The notes: generated from the sequence alone by a model not told the origin. DNA of 54,872 bases from Methylotenera sp. (GCA_002928535.1 PERG01000015.1:1-54872); one strand, 5' to 3'. Shown: positions 23,127-32,295, numbered from the stretch's first letter. A program made the numbers and translations.

Positions 23127-24188
23127 TTAGCCTTCTTCTAAAGCATAAGGCAAGGTTTTAAATGTAAGTGGAATATGATTCCAATGAACCGTATCCTGTC
23201 CCACGTTTTCTAGTCGGCATTCCACCAAACAATCAAAACCCTGGTGATCAGCATTAGCTCCTAGCGCCGGTGCAACGCGCACGATTTTGCCTACGGCCTG
23301 ATCATTCACATCGACTACATCATCATTCAATTGCGGCATGGTTTCACCGCTAATGTGGGCTAATTGCGTGCGACGTTTTACTTTACCCAGATAATGGGTG
23401 CGCGCAACAATTTCCTGTCCGGTATAGCAGCCTTTTTTGTAATTAATGGCTTGGAGTGCATCTAGGTTAAGCATCTGTGGCACAAAGGCTTCTTGGGTTT
23501 GTACGTTCACTTCTGGAATGCCAGCCTGAATTTCTAGCCAGTCCCAAGCACTAGCACCTACAGGCGTTGCACCCTGTTTCAACATGCTCCAGATGGCCTG
23601 CGCTTGGTCCGGGCTGGTTAATATTTCATAACGCGGTGCTAAACCAGGCAGTTTGATTAATGTGCCGTTTTCCAGATTGACTAAGTCATAATCATTTTGC
23701 GGCAGCTCACTGAATAGCTTTTGCAATAAAGCCGGTGCCTGAGGCCCGTTAAGCCCCATTTTGATGATGCTATCGCTAACATCCTGAATATCCACTTTGC
23801 TGCGCATCACAAACATCTTCAAGCGCTTCATGATGGGCTCAACCAATGCTCTGGGGAATTGCAGGTGAAGATGGCCTTGGTGGGAAAATCCCAGGAATAG
23901 TGCGAGCAAGCGACCTTTAGGATTGCAATAGCCTGTGTAATGCGCATTGGTACCATCTAGCAAGCGCACATCATTGGTCACTTGGCCTTGGAGGAAAGTG
24001 ACGCTGTCTGCGCCTTGTAGCTGTAATAGACCCAAGTGCGAAAGGTCACATACAACCGTTGCATGTCGCAAGGCACTGCCTTCTGTGATGGGGTCAGAAA
24101 ATTGCATGATCTTTTGATCTTGCACGATCATCGTTTCTGGATGTTCCGCTGTGCTGCGAAGAAATTGATGCCATTCTGCCAAGTGCAT
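23127..24188 (-). CDS. ygfZ: Folate-binding Fe-S/tRNA-modification protein YgfZ
   Basis: A 353-residue protein of the GcvT-like YgfZ family, which binds tetrahydrofolate and supports iron-sulfur enzymes such as the tRNA methylthiotransferase MiaB. The family signature KGCYTGQEIVARTHYLGKVKR, with its conserved cysteine, is at about residues 240-260. A longer frame opens at 24245, overlapping the divergent gene. I take the ATG at 24188 because AAGG lies just upstream of it. The divergent small membrane gene resembles ygfX, a known neighbour of ygfZ in E. coli. Confidence 0.95.
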   Translation of the reverse strand: MHLAEWHQFLRSTAEHPETMIVQDQKIMQFSDPITEGSALRHATVVCDLSHLGLLQLQGADSVTFLQGQVTNDVRLLDGTNAHYTGYCNPKGRLLALFLGFSHQGHLHLQFPRALVEPIMKRLKMFVMRSKVDIQDVSDSIIKMGLNGPQAPALLQKLFSELPQNDYDLVNLENGTLIKLPGLAPRYEILTSPDQAQAIWSMLKQGATPVGASAWDWLEIQAGIPEVNVQTQEAFVPQMLNLDALQAINYKKGCYTGQEIVARTHYLGKVKRRTQLAHISGETMPQLNDDVVDVNDQAVGKIVRVAPALGANADHQGFDCLVECRLENVGQDTVHWNHIPLTFKTLPYALEEG

Positions 24189-24230
24189 GTTAACCTTTTT
24201 TGAAATTACGAGTTTATGGTTTAACCGAAT

Positions 24231-24704
24231 ATGACGCCAATTCAACTAGATTTCAAGCCCTCAATCCTGTTAATCACGTTGATGCTATGTTTTGCAGTGA
24301 TGATTGGCCTGATTGTCATGCTGGTAGATCTGATTTGGTATTGGCAATTGATCATTATAGTGACATTAGTCGGTAATACAGCGTATGCAATCGGTATGCA
24401 TGGCACGCGAGGTTTGCCGTGGTCAGTGGTGAAGCTGACGATAAATGCCAAACAGGAATTACATGTCGTTCGTAAAGACGGGCAGCGGATACCAGTGCAG
24501 GTTGAGGCAAGTAGTGTAGTCACACCTTACCTGACACTCTTGCAACTTAGCACCATAAAAGTTGAGAGGCATGAAAAAGCCTGGCTTAATCGCCAGGCTA
24601 TCATTGTGTTGCCGGATAATGTGGAGCGGGAAGCTTACCGCCAGTTACGCGTGTGGTTACGCTGCGGAAAATTCAAGAAGTCTGATCAACCCAGTATGCT
24701 TTAA
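24231..24704 (+). CDS. YgfX-like small membrane protein
   Basis: A 157-residue protein with two closely spaced membrane helices (about residues 11-30 and 34-53) and a soluble beta-rich C-terminal domain ending in EAYRQLRVWLRCGKF. This two-helix plus beta-domain layout, and the closing 'LRxxLR' helix, fit the YgfX/CptA family. In E. coli that protein lies next to ygfZ and sdhE and inhibits MreB and FtsZ or acts with SdhE on flavinylation. No sdhE (ygfY) is seen here. Sequence similarity is low, so the call rests on architecture and its place beside ygfZ. Its stop overlaps the mxaL stop by 4 bases. Confidence 0.6.
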   Translation: MTPIQLDFKPSILLITLMLCFAVMIGLIVMLVDLIWYWQLIIIVTLVGNTAYAIGMHGTRGLPWSVVKLTINAKQELHVVRKDGQRIPVQVEASSVVTPYLTLLQLSTIKVERHEKAWLNRQAIIVLPDNVEREAYRQLRVWLRCGKFKKSDQPSML

Positions 24705-25702
24705 TTTTTGTTTGCCAACTGCGTTTTGCGATGACGGAATCGCAAGGCTTGCCATTGCATATTTAGTGTCTTGAGCGGATGTTTAGGCGTATAGGCCAGG
24801 ATAAACAGTAATCCCGCTAAGCTTGCCAATATCCAACGCACTTGAAAGCCGGCCTTATCGCGGCGTGCCGGTTTTTGCTGCTTCATCGCATTCAATACGC
24901 TTTGCACACTGTCGCCACGTACGTATAAGGCATTGATTTCCTTGGTCAGCGATTTCAAGTAGGTCTCGTCCAGTTTAGACAGGTAACGATCACTGGTGCC
25001 GCCGGCCACGTTATCATCCCGCACGCCGATATTGGCTTCGGAAATTTGTGCGATGCCTGGCTGCATGGCAAAACTGTCACCAGACCAGTAGCCGATTAAC
25101 TGATTTTTTTCGTCCAGTTTCGGGATGGGTGTGCCCTGATCACTGCCGATACCGACAAACAGCCAGCCATCGCCGCCTTGGAAAGAAGACAAATCCTGCA
25201 CATTGAACACGTGCAGTTTGGGTGCTTCTTCACCATCGGTGAAATACACGGCCTGTGCGGGCTCAGGGAAAGCACGGATGGTTTTGGCCAATGATGGCAA
25301 GCTAGTGCGGATACGGCTATTGCCGGACCAGCCAGTCCGCCAATCCAGATGGTCAATGGTGTCGCTGATGGCATCAAAATTCTCGCACACTTCAATCGGT
25401 GTATACAGCGCAGCTACACTGACCCCTGCGAATAAGCCGATACTGACGTTGGTATCGCATGGCAGTTCGCTGAGGAGCTTATGCAGTAAATCTTGCGTGT
25501 AAGCGATACGCGTAGCATGTTTGCCATTGAGCGTTTTATCCACGGTATTCATGCTTTGTGAGATATCCACCACAAAAATATAGCTGTAAATATCCCGCTT
25601 GATCGGAATTTTCGGATTGAACAGCGCGATCACAAGCAGCAGGAATGCAGCTAACAACAACGCAGTGTCGTGTCGATGCCGTAAGTAATTAACCAGCTTC
25701 AT
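24701..25702 (-). CDS. mxaL: MxaL, von Willebrand A-domain protein
   Basis: A 333-residue membrane protein. A helix near residues 11-27 precedes a von Willebrand type A domain whose metal-site motif is VVDISQSMN (DxSxS-like), with the later TDGEE. A second helix near residue 295-312 anchors the C-terminus. It is the last gene of mxaRSACKL. In methylotrophs MxaA, MxaC, MxaK and MxaL are needed for calcium insertion into, or assembly of, methanol dehydrogenase, most probably in the periplasm. It starts one base after mxaK ends. The gene converges with the YgfX-like gene. Identity rests on domain and gene order. Confidence 0.85.
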   Translation of the reverse strand: MKLVNYLRHRHDTALLLAAFLLLVIALFNPKIPIKRDIYSYIFVVDISQSMNTVDKTLNGKHATRIAYTQDLLHKLLSELPCDTNVSIGLFAGVSVAALYTPIEVCENFDAISDTIDHLDWRTGWSGNSRIRTSLPSLAKTIRAFPEPAQAVYFTDGEEAPKLHVFNVQDLSSFQGGDGWLFVGIGSDQGTPIPKLDEKNQLIGYWSGDSFAMQPGIAQISEANIGVRDDNVAGGTSDRYLSKLDETYLKSLTKEINALYVRGDSVQSVLNAMKQQKPARRDKAGFQVRWILASLAGLLFILAYTPKHPLKTLNMQWQALRFRHRKTQLANKN

Positions 25703-25703
25703 T

Positions 25704-26273
25704 TTATGGCAATCCTACCGGGATATTCCCCATGATGAGACCTGGGGTGTCGCTTTCGCCTACACCGGGAGTCGGAGTGCCTGGCAGCATCGTTAATAAA
25801 CGATCCAGGTTATGGCGTGCGCCCCAATTAGTGTTATCTAAACGCAGGGACTGTTGATAGGCTGTTTTAGCCTGACGAAACAGGTATTCGGCTTCTGCGC
25901 GTACCGTCATATTTGCACCGTTAATGACCAGACCGCGGCGGAAAAAAATATTACCTAAGTTATATTGGATTGCCGCTTTTTGCTCATTGTTAGCGGCGCC
26001 CAGCAGTTTATTGAACAATAGCGTGGCTTCTTTGTAGCGTTCATTATGGGCAAGCCAGTAAGCCGTAGCGAATTTTGCTTCGAAACTCTGGCGGTCAGTT
26101 TTAGGCGTGTTCGCCTGGCTAATCGCTGTATTGAACGTTTTGATCTGGTGGATGCGCTGATATAAATAAACACTACTTGCGGCTGCGATCGCAGCCGTGA
26201 GTAGGAATATCCAAGTCAGCTTCTTGACAGTAAAAAAGTGGGTAATTTTATGGTGGTAAGGTGTTAGTGCCAT
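25704..26273 (-). CDS. mxaK: MxaK, methanol dehydrogenase assembly factor
   Basis: A 189-residue protein with one N-terminal membrane helix (about residues 18-36) and a periplasmic helical domain with a TPR-like pair (RYKEATLLFNKLLGAANNEQKAAIQYNLGNIFFRRG and the QAKTAYQQSLRLD region). The tail is proline-rich. It lies between the two vWA genes in mxaRSACKL and overlaps the end of mxaC by 10 bases, implying coupled translation. Known MxaK proteins act with MxaA and MxaL in calcium insertion into methanol dehydrogenase. Homology outside the operon is weak, so order carries the call. Confidence 0.85.
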   Translation of the reverse strand: MALTPYHHKITHFFTVKKLTWIFLLTAAIAAASSVYLYQRIHQIKTFNTAISQANTPKTDRQSFEAKFATAYWLAHNERYKEATLLFNKLLGAANNEQKAAIQYNLGNIFFRRGLVINGANMTVRAEAEYLFRQAKTAYQQSLRLDNTNWGARHNLDRLLTMLPGTPTPGVGESDTPGLIMGNIPVGLP

Positions 26274-27253
26274 GTTTTAACCTCTAAATATTTAACGCCT
26301 AACAGTAAGCCAATCATGAAAGCGGCAATCGCAAAGCAGATGTTGGAATAATCGCGGCCAGGAATTTTCTCTAAATACTTAATGGCTTTTTTCTCACGCT
26401 CATTAATGTCGTTCATGGCAGATTGTAAGGATTTCGGGTCTTCCGCTTCATAAGCCTTGAATGGTGTTTTTAAAGTTTGGAAGAATTCATAAAGCTCGAT
26501 TTCCGGCGGCAAGGGCTGATTTTCCTGCGGTTTGTAATTTTCATTGAAAATACTCAAGCCACCGGGTTGTCGCAACACGATCCAATACAAACTGATATGC
26601 AGGCGATCAAACCAGTCCTTAATTTTCTGTTGCGTGTCAGCATCCACACGGCCGGCGCCATCCGATAATAAGATGACTGCACGGGAGCCGGAGTCCGGCA
26701 CTTTGTCGAACAAGCCAGCACTACTCGTTAAGCCGCTACCGATGTTAGTCTGGAATAGTGCATTGCCGCTGGTGGCAGCGACTGCAGCAATCACGGCTTT
26801 CTTGTTTTCGCTTAACGGCAATACATACATCGCCGAGTTACTGAACGTGATCATGCCGAACATGTCTTGTTTACGAGATTTCACGAAATCCGTAATAAGA
26901 CGTGCAGCGGCGACGGATTTGGTTTCGCCCACCGTGGTGTTGCCGCTCATATCGTTACTGCCGGAAAACGGGTCATCCATACTCGCACTGCGGTCAAGCA
27001 CTAAGGCTATCTGTGCGCCGATACCGGTGCGTTCCACTTTTTGTGTCAATGTATGCGGCGCGGCCAGGCCTAAAATGATGAACAATAGGGTAAACACGGC
27101 CAGAATTTTTAATATCAGGCCGATTAAGTCGGACAGAGGATCTTTGGGCAGCATATTGACCCATGAATAAGACTTTGCATGGCTACGCTGCAATACCAAA
27201 GGCAAGATAGCCAGGGGCAATAACCAGAGTACCCAGGGATGAGAAAACGCCAT
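26264..27253 (-). CDS. mxaC: MxaC, BatA-like von Willebrand A-domain protein
   Basis: A 329-residue protein built like BatA/BatB. Two N-terminal helices (about residues 7-22 and 45-65) are followed by a vWA domain with a full metal-site motif (LVLDRSASMDD, a later Thr in the NALFQTNIGSG region, and LSDGAGR) and a C-terminal helix (FAIAAFMIGLLLGV). The metal site suggests divalent-cation-dependent partner binding. It is the fourth gene of mxaRSACKL, 5 bases after mxaA and overlapping mxaK by 10. A role in calcium insertion into methanol dehydrogenase is known for the family. Confidence 0.88.
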   Translation of the reverse strand: MAFSHPWVLWLLPLAILPLVLQRSHAKSYSWVNMLPKDPLSDLIGLILKILAVFTLLFIILGLAAPHTLTQKVERTGIGAQIALVLDRSASMDDPFSGSNDMSGNTTVGETKSVAAARLITDFVKSRKQDMFGMITFSNSAMYVLPLSENKKAVIAAVAATSGNALFQTNIGSGLTSSAGLFDKVPDSGSRAVILLSDGAGRVDADTQQKIKDWFDRLHISLYWIVLRQPGGLSIFNENYKPQENQPLPPEIELYEFFQTLKTPFKAYEAEDPKSLQSAMNDINEREKKAIKYLEKIPGRDYSNICFAIAAFMIGLLLGVKYLEVKTWH

Positions 27254-27258
27254 GATAC

Positions 27259-28278
27259 TTAACCCTTAACCCTTGCTGTTTCAGGTGTTAGCCCACGCTC
27301 GCAATCACGACAACGCCGGCAAAATCCTTTAAGCCATGTTAAGGGGTGGTCACCTAATCCGTGTGCTGCATTCGGCTCAAAATACACTTGGCGTGATAAG
27401 GCAAAGAATTGCTCAATTTCGGTTTTGATTGGCGCGAAGCCCGGTTTCCTGGTGATCAATTCATCGATATTGTGGCTAAACACTGTAATGCCTGCAGAAT
27501 GGTTGAATGCATGATGCATCTCAGCTACCGCTTGCAGCAATCCGGCTTGTGATTCCGGCAGTTTGCGGATTTTTCGGTAAATTCTGGCGAAGCTGCCACC
27601 CATACGAGGCAGCCAGGCATTTTTGCCCAGAATGTAGAGCAATCCAAGCAGGCTTAACGCCAAAATGGTAATAGCGATTTTTAGGCGATGCTGCTCTTGC
27701 TCACTGGAAATCTTAAACGGTCCATGAAAGGTACTCATATTGTTTTCGATTTTCACTTGGCCGAAAATCGCAATCGGCGAAATGGCGATATCCAGGCTAG
27801 GGATACGATATTTCACTAAATCTTTTTTATTGGTAGTGTTAATGAGGTGTAAATACTCAGGCCCTAATGCTGCATTTTTGGCCACCACGTTATTGGTAAA
27901 TACCTGGTAAGCTAATTTAATATTATGGCGCGTACTGTCATCCAGCGTTTCTTTCGCATGCTCGATACTTTTGAGTTCAATCCCGATGAGCTGGCCTCTG
28001 TAACGCTTTTCGTAGCCCGGAATCGGTAATGACGTTTCAATTAGTTGATAGGGCGGTTTGATATTTAATACGATTTCCCGCTCAATCACATCACCGACTG
28101 TATAGCCAACCAGTTTTTTGGGCTCTACCGTTTTGATCGTGACATAACCTTCCTTGATGTCGGGCAGATCCTGGCTATCGATGGCCCAGGCAGGGAATGT
28201 AGCTAAGCTCATGAATAGTGCACATAAGCTTAGGCATAAATTTATTGGTCGTTTAAGTGTAGTCATCATGGCAATCAT
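27259..28278 (-). CDS. mxaA: MxaA, methanol dehydrogenase calcium-insertion factor
   Basis: A 339-residue protein with a signal sequence (LCLSLCALFMSLATFPAWA), a periplasmic beta-rich domain of about 170 residues, one membrane helix near residues 200-220 (IAITILALSLLGLLYIL), and a cytoplasmic C-terminal domain with a CRRCRDCE cysteine cluster. In methylotrophs MxaA is required for active, calcium-loaded methanol dehydrogenase. The start ATG overlaps the mxaS stop (ATGA), so translation is coupled. The Cys-rich tail resembles the small C-terminal domain of BatD-like proteins. Confidence 0.85.
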   Translation of the reverse strand: MIAMMTTLKRPINLCLSLCALFMSLATFPAWAIDSQDLPDIKEGYVTIKTVEPKKLVGYTVGDVIEREIVLNIKPPYQLIETSLPIPGYEKRYRGQLIGIELKSIEHAKETLDDSTRHNIKLAYQVFTNNVVAKNAALGPEYLHLINTTNKKDLVKYRIPSLDIAISPIAIFGQVKIENNMSTFHGPFKISSEQEQHRLKIAITILALSLLGLLYILGKNAWLPRMGGSFARIYRKIRKLPESQAGLLQAVAEMHHAFNHSAGITVFSHNIDELITRKPGFAPIKTEIEQFFALSRQVYFEPNAAHGLGDHPLTWLKGFCRRCRDCERGLTPETARVKG

Positions 28279-29138
28279 GCAGCAACAAATTGGTGGAAAT
28301 ACTCGGTTAACATATCGGCATCAAACTCGCCCTCAACAAAGAACGGCGGCATATCGAAGCGCATGAATAATTGGTAAATCTCCTCACGGCGACTTTCAAA
28401 CGATTCTATGATCTTGTCGCGTAATTCCTTACGCAGGAACAGTGTCCTTTTTTCACCGGTTTCCGCGTCGGATACATTGGTCAGGCCGAATTCAGGCAGA
28501 TTCCTGTATTCGGCAGAATCCCAAAGCACAACGGGCACAATGTGGTGACGCAGCAGGTTAGAGAGCGCCGCTTCCAGCATGACGTTCGGCATATGGAAGT
28601 CGGAAATAAGGAATACCAGCGAGCGTTCGCGGGCTGGCAGATACTGGTACACATCAGCAATACCGCCGCAGTTAACTGCGGGCGGATGGTAATCTTTCAA
28701 GGATTCGGCCATGGCAATCGCGCGATGCGATTTGAAAGAAGAAGTACTGATCCAATCCTCCCGCACCACTTCATCAAAGCCGATAAAACCGAACGGGTCG
28801 TGATTTTGGCTCGCGGAATGCGCCACGGATTCTGCAATTTCTGCAGCGAGTTTGATCTTACGGGTTTTAGCGCCGAAATTCATACTGCCGGATAAATCGC
28901 AGATCACATATACCGGTGTAGCGCTTTTCTGGTTGAACAGGCGAACATATACTTGTTCCAACGGATCGCGTATGGTCTGGCGGATATCGATACGGCGTGG
29001 ATCCGGATAAGACAGTAGCGTCGTATGGCCGCGGAATTCCATGCCCATGCCACGCTGAGTACTCGCATGACGGCCAGGATGGCGACCGCGATTACGCCAG
29101 CCGATGTGGTAACTGAAAGCTTTGATATTTTCGACCAT
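28275..29138 (-). CDS. mxaS: MxaS, DUF58/vWA-like protein
   Basis: A 287-residue cytoplasmic protein of the DUF58 family, which partners MoxR ATPases. The N-terminal RNRGRHPGRHAS stretch is followed by a degenerate vWA fold with a CDLSGSMNFG metal-site motif and LISDFHMP further on. There is no membrane segment. It lies 73 bases downstream of mxaR and overlaps mxaA by 4 bases. Together with MxaR it probably forms the ATP-driven chaperone part of the system acting on methanol dehydrogenase or on the vWA proteins MxaC and MxaL. Confidence 0.87.
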   Translation of the reverse strand: MVENIKAFSYHIGWRNRGRHPGRHASTQRGMGMEFRGHTTLLSYPDPRRIDIRQTIRDPLEQVYVRLFNQKSATPVYVICDLSGSMNFGAKTRKIKLAAEIAESVAHSASQNHDPFGFIGFDEVVREDWISTSSFKSHRAIAMAESLKDYHPPAVNCGGIADVYQYLPARERSLVFLISDFHMPNVMLEAALSNLLRHHIVPVVLWDSAEYRNLPEFGLTNVSDAETGEKRTLFLRKELRDKIIESFESRREEIYQLFMRFDMPPFFVEGEFDADMLTEYFHQFVAA

Positions 29139-29211
29139 TAGATATCCGTGTACGGCTTAGCTTTACGCATGCCATTTGATCCCTGAGCAGATTTAAATAT
29201 GTGCAAACTAA

Positions 29212-30228
29212 TTAAGGCGCAGCGACCGCATTAGTGATACCTGACAGCATCTCACGGGCGATTTCAGTGCGGCGCATCTCGTATACAGGGCTGAATACTA
29301 ATCGATGCGCAATAGTCGAATGGAATACGGCATGGATATCTTCCGGCAGTACTGCAGTACGTTCGTTTAGCCATGCATTCACACGGGCTGCGCGCAACAT
29401 CATACTCATGCCCCGTGGTGAAGCGCCTGATAATACCAAGCGGTTCATGTCTACCCCGGAAACCTTAACACCATAATCCAGTGGCGTTTTTGTCGCTTTC
29501 CACAGGTTAAGTGCGTATTGCTTGAGTGTATCGCTGGCGACAACACTGTTCTGGATGACCCCGGAGAATGCGTTCAATTCATTGAATTGCAACACATCCG
29601 GTTTGACGGTGTCTACTAAAGCATCGACGTTATGGAAGCGGGTGTCGAACACCAAGGCTTGCATGATTGCATCATCATTTGGCACCACAATCGGGATTTC
29701 CATCATGAAACGGTCGCGTGCCGCGGATGGGATTTCGAAGGTTTCTTCTTTTTCCACCTGGTTACGATCGGCAAACACGATCATGTGTGGAAAATAGTGT
29801 TCAGCATTGAAAGCTGACAAACTGCGCTCTGCCATCACACGTAACAGCAATGAGTGCACTTGCGGACGCGCGCGGTTAATTTCGTTAAAGAAGAATACGG
29901 ACAGGTTTTCACCAGATTGCAGCAGTGGGCCTGGGCTCACGTGCGGTTTACCGTCTTCACCTAGATAAGTGTGGTACACCAGATCGTTCGGCATCAAGTC
30001 GATAGTGCCTTCGATCCTTTGGTAACCGCCGCCAATACAGCGTGTGAAAGCGCGTAGCAAAGTAGTTTTACCAACCCCTACGTCACCTTCTAGCAGCACG
30101 TGACCGCGTGCGAAAATGGAGGTAGTGATTAAACGTATAGGGTTTTGTTGGCCTACAACGACTTTATTTACTTCTGATTCGAGGGTTAGCGCATGATTGC
30201 GCCAATCGGCCAGCTGACGGTCACTCAT
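29212..30228 (-). CDS. mxaR: MxaR, MoxR-type AAA+ ATPase
   Basis: A 338-residue AAA+ ATPase. It has Walker A GDVGVGKTT near residue 50, Walker B VFFFNEINRA near 110, sensor 1 in the MIVFADRN region, and the lid domain at the C-terminus. MoxR ATPases act as chaperones with vWA-domain partners. The name comes from methanol oxidation. It is the first gene of mxaRSACKL and is divergent from fabA. A candidate promoter (TTTACC, 17 bases, TAATAT) has its -35 inside a 24-bp palindrome at 30299-30322, so the whole operon is likely controlled there. Confidence 0.93.
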   Translation of the reverse strand: MSDRQLADWRNHALTLESEVNKVVVGQQNPIRLITTSIFARGHVLLEGDVGVGKTTLLRAFTRCIGGGYQRIEGTIDLMPNDLVYHTYLGEDGKPHVSPGPLLQSGENLSVFFFNEINRARPQVHSLLLRVMAERSLSAFNAEHYFPHMIVFADRNQVEKEETFEIPSAARDRFMMEIPIVVPNDDAIMQALVFDTRFHNVDALVDTVKPDVLQFNELNAFSGVIQNSVVASDTLKQYALNLWKATKTPLDYGVKVSGVDMNRLVLSGASPRGMSMMLRAARVNAWLNERTAVLPEDIHAVFHSTIAHRLVFSPVYEMRRTEIAREMLSGITNAVAAP

Positions 30229-30277
30229 GAAAATTTTCCGTATCTTTAATTTGAAAGGTTAAATGAAGTTAGGGCTC

Positions 30278-30306
30278 ATATTAAACGTTTTTTGTCCGGG
30301 GGTAAA
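30278..30306 (-). promoter_or_regulatory. Candidate mxaR promoter
   Basis: On the minus strand TTTACC (plus 30301-30306), a 17-base spacer and TAATAT (plus 30278-30283) form a sigma-70-like promoter about 50 bases before the mxaR ATG. Its -35 box lies within the palindrome at 30299-30322. Confidence 0.45.
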
Positions 30307-30322
30307 CAGATCTGTATACCCC
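30299..30322. promoter_or_regulatory. 24-bp near-perfect palindromic operator
   Basis: The arms GGGGTAAACAGA (30299-30310) and TCTGTATACCCC (30311-30322) are complementary at 11 of 12 positions with no spacer. The central ten bases ACAGATCTGT are perfect. It stands between divergent mxaR and fabA and covers the -35 of the candidate mxaR promoter. It is typical of a dimeric repressor or activator site. The regulator is unknown. Confidence 0.65.
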
Positions 30323-30406
30323 AGTTAAAATTCACTAGGCAATGAATATAAGTTCTAAATAATGCTTGAATATTAGAGGAATAACACCATAAAAAGTGAA
30401 TAGGGC

Positions 30407-30433
30407 TTTCGCTAAAATGGTTTTCCAGCGAAA
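30407..30433 (+). other. Hairpin in the fabA leader
   Basis: TTTCGCT (30407-30413) and AGCGAAA (30427-30433) pair around a 13-base loop, ending 46 bases before the fabA ATG. There is no T-run, so it is not a terminator. It could be a leader structure or a second operator. Confidence 0.35.
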
Positions 30434-30479
30434 ATAGCACAATTCAACGTGACCCTACGATCAACTAAACAATAAAATC

Positions 30480-30995
30480 ATGCAAAAACAAAACAGTTTT
30501 ACCAAAGAAGAGTTACTAAAATGCGGCCGTGGGGAAATGTTCGGCGAAGGTAATGCCCAGCTACCTTTACCTCCGATGTTGATGTTTGACCGCATTGTAT
30601 CCATTACTGAAGATGGCGGCGCATATGGCTCTGGTCAGATTGTGGCTGAAATGGATATTTCACCGGATCTGTGGTTTTTTCAATGTCACTTTACCGGTGA
30701 CCCGGTGATGCCGGGTTGTTTAGGCCTTGATGCGATGTGGCAGTTAGTCGGTTTTTTCTTGGGTTGGATGGGTGGTCCGGGTCGGGGCCGTGCACTGGGC
30801 GCTGGGGATGTGAAATTCACCGGCCAGGTCTTGCCCACACACAAAAGAATCACTTACACTATTGATTTAAAACGCGTCATTATGCGTAAATTAGTAATGG
30901 GAATTGCCGATGCACGGATGGAAGTAGACGGCAGGGTGATCTACCAAGCACAAGATTTACGTGTAGGACTTTTTACCCGTACAGATAATTTCTAA
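30480..30995 (+). CDS. fabA: 3-hydroxydecanoyl-ACP dehydratase/isomerase FabA
   Basis: A 171-residue hot-dog-fold enzyme that dehydrates 3-hydroxydecanoyl-ACP and isomerises trans-2- to cis-3-decenoyl-ACP, the branch point to unsaturated fatty acids. The catalytic His and Asp are seen in [13 protein letters not shown] and LGLDAMWQL. The length is normal. fabB follows 67 bases later, giving the classical anaerobic unsaturated fatty acid pair. It is divergent from mxaR. A palindrome and a leader hairpin lie in the shared 251-base gap. Confidence 0.97.
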   Translation: MQKQNSFTKEELLKCGRGEMFGEGNAQLPLPPMLMFDRIVSITEDGGAYGSGQIVAEMDISPDLWFFQCHFTGDPVMPGCLGLDAMWQLVGFFLGWMGGPGRGRALGAGDVKFTGQVLPTHKRITYTIDLKRVIMRKLVMGIADARMEVDGRVIYQAQDLRVGLFTRTDNF

Positions 30996-31062
30996 TATTA
31001 AACGGTCATATCAATATGTTAAATATTAGAACAAAAGTATATTTTTACAGGAGTGCACGATA

Positions 31063-32295
31063 ATGCGTCGTGTTGTAGTAACAGGTATCGGTATTGTTTC
31101 CAGCCTTGGAAACAATAAAGCTGAAGTTTTACAAAGTCTTCAACAAGGTAAATCCGGCATTACATTCCAGCAAGAATATGCCGATCGCGGCATGCGTTCG
31201 CAAGTCGCCGGATCCATCAAAAATCTTGATATTGAATCCCTAATTGACCGTAAATTATTGCGCTTCATGGGCAATGGTCATGCTTATGCGTGGATTGCCT
31301 TGCAAGAAGCGATAGCTGATGCGCAATTGCCTGAAGAACAAGTATCCAATGTGCGTACTGGCATCATCGTTGGCGGTGGCGGCCCTTCTACGGATAGCAT
31401 TGAGCAAAGCAATGCCATTCTTGCAGAAAAAGGCATTCGCCGTGTAGGGCCTTATATGGTCACTAAAGCCATGTGTAGTGGCATCGTTGCGACTTTAGCT
31501 ACAGGCGCCAAGATCAAGGGCGTTAACTATGGCATCAGTTCTGCGTGTTCGACCAGTGCCCATTGCATCGGCGCAGGCGTAGAGCAGATCCAACTTGGTA
31601 AGCAGGATATTGTGTTTGCCGGGGGTGGCGAAGAAGAGCATTGGTCACTTTCTTACCTGTTTGACGCTATGGGCGCCATGTCCAGCAAATACAACGATAC
31701 GCCGGAAAAAGCATCCCGCACTTACGATGCAAACCGTGATGGTTTTGTGATTTCGGGCGGTGGCGGTATTGTGGTGCTGGAAGAGTATGAGCACGCTAAA
31801 GCACGCGGCGCCAAAATCTATGCTGAAGTGGTCGGTTATGGCGCAACTTCCGATGGTTACGATATGGTGGCACCAAGTGGTGAAGGCGCAGTACGCTGCA
31901 TGAAACTAGCTCTTGAAGGCGTTAAAGAGCCAATCGATTACATCAATACCCACGGTACCAGTACGCCAGTGGGCGATACTAAAGAGCTGGAAGCGATTCG
32001 TGAAGTATTTGGTGAGCAGGGCAGGAATGAACAGCCAGCGATTGCTTCAACAAAATCATTGTCAGGCCATGCATTGGGCGCAGCGGGTGTGAATGAAGCG
32101 ATCTATACTTTGCTGATGATGGAAAATAATTTCATTGCCGCTTCGGCCAATATTGAAACGCTTGATCCGGCAGCTGAAGGTCTCAATATCGTACGTCAAC
32201 CTATTCAGAACGCTAACATCCAAACCGCGCTATCCAATAGCTTCGGTTTTGGTGGCACGAATGCGACGCTGACGTTCTCTACTAAAAATATTTAG
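31063..32295 (+). CDS. fabB: 3-oxoacyl-ACP synthase I FabB
   Basis: A 410-residue ketoacyl synthase that elongates acyl-ACP and is required for unsaturated chains. The Cys-His-His triad is visible: [23 protein letters not shown] and SGHALGAAG. The N-terminus [15 protein letters not shown] and the C-terminal [10 protein letters not shown] are typical. GGAG lies before the start. Being paired with fabA separates it from FabF. It probably shares the fabA promoter. The next gene converges on it after 52 bases. Confidence 0.96.
   Translation: MRRVVVTGIGIVSSLGNNKAEVLQSLQQGKSGITFQQEYADRGMRSQVAGSIKNLDIESLIDRKLLRFMGNGHAYAWIALQEAIADAQLPEEQVSNVRTGIIVGGGGPSTDSIEQSNAILAEKGIRRVGPYMVTKAMCSGIVATLATGAKIKGVNYGISSACSTSAHCIGAGVEQIQLGKQDIVFAGGGEEEHWSLSYLFDAMGAMSSKYNDTPEKASRTYDANRDGFVISGGGGIVVLEEYEHAKARGAKIYAEVVGYGATSDGYDMVAPSGEGAVRCMKLALEGVKEPIDYINTHGTSTPVGDTKELEAIREVFGEQGRNEQPAIASTKSLSGHALGAAGVNEAIYTLLMMENNFIAASANIETLDPAAEGLNIVRQPIQNANIQTALSNSFGFGGTNATLTFSTKNI

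Noticed and set aside
26544-27170. 208-residue plus-strand open frame antisense to mxaC
   Set aside because: It lies wholly inside a well-supported gene, has no ribosome site or known motif, and has the repetitive composition of a shadow frame.
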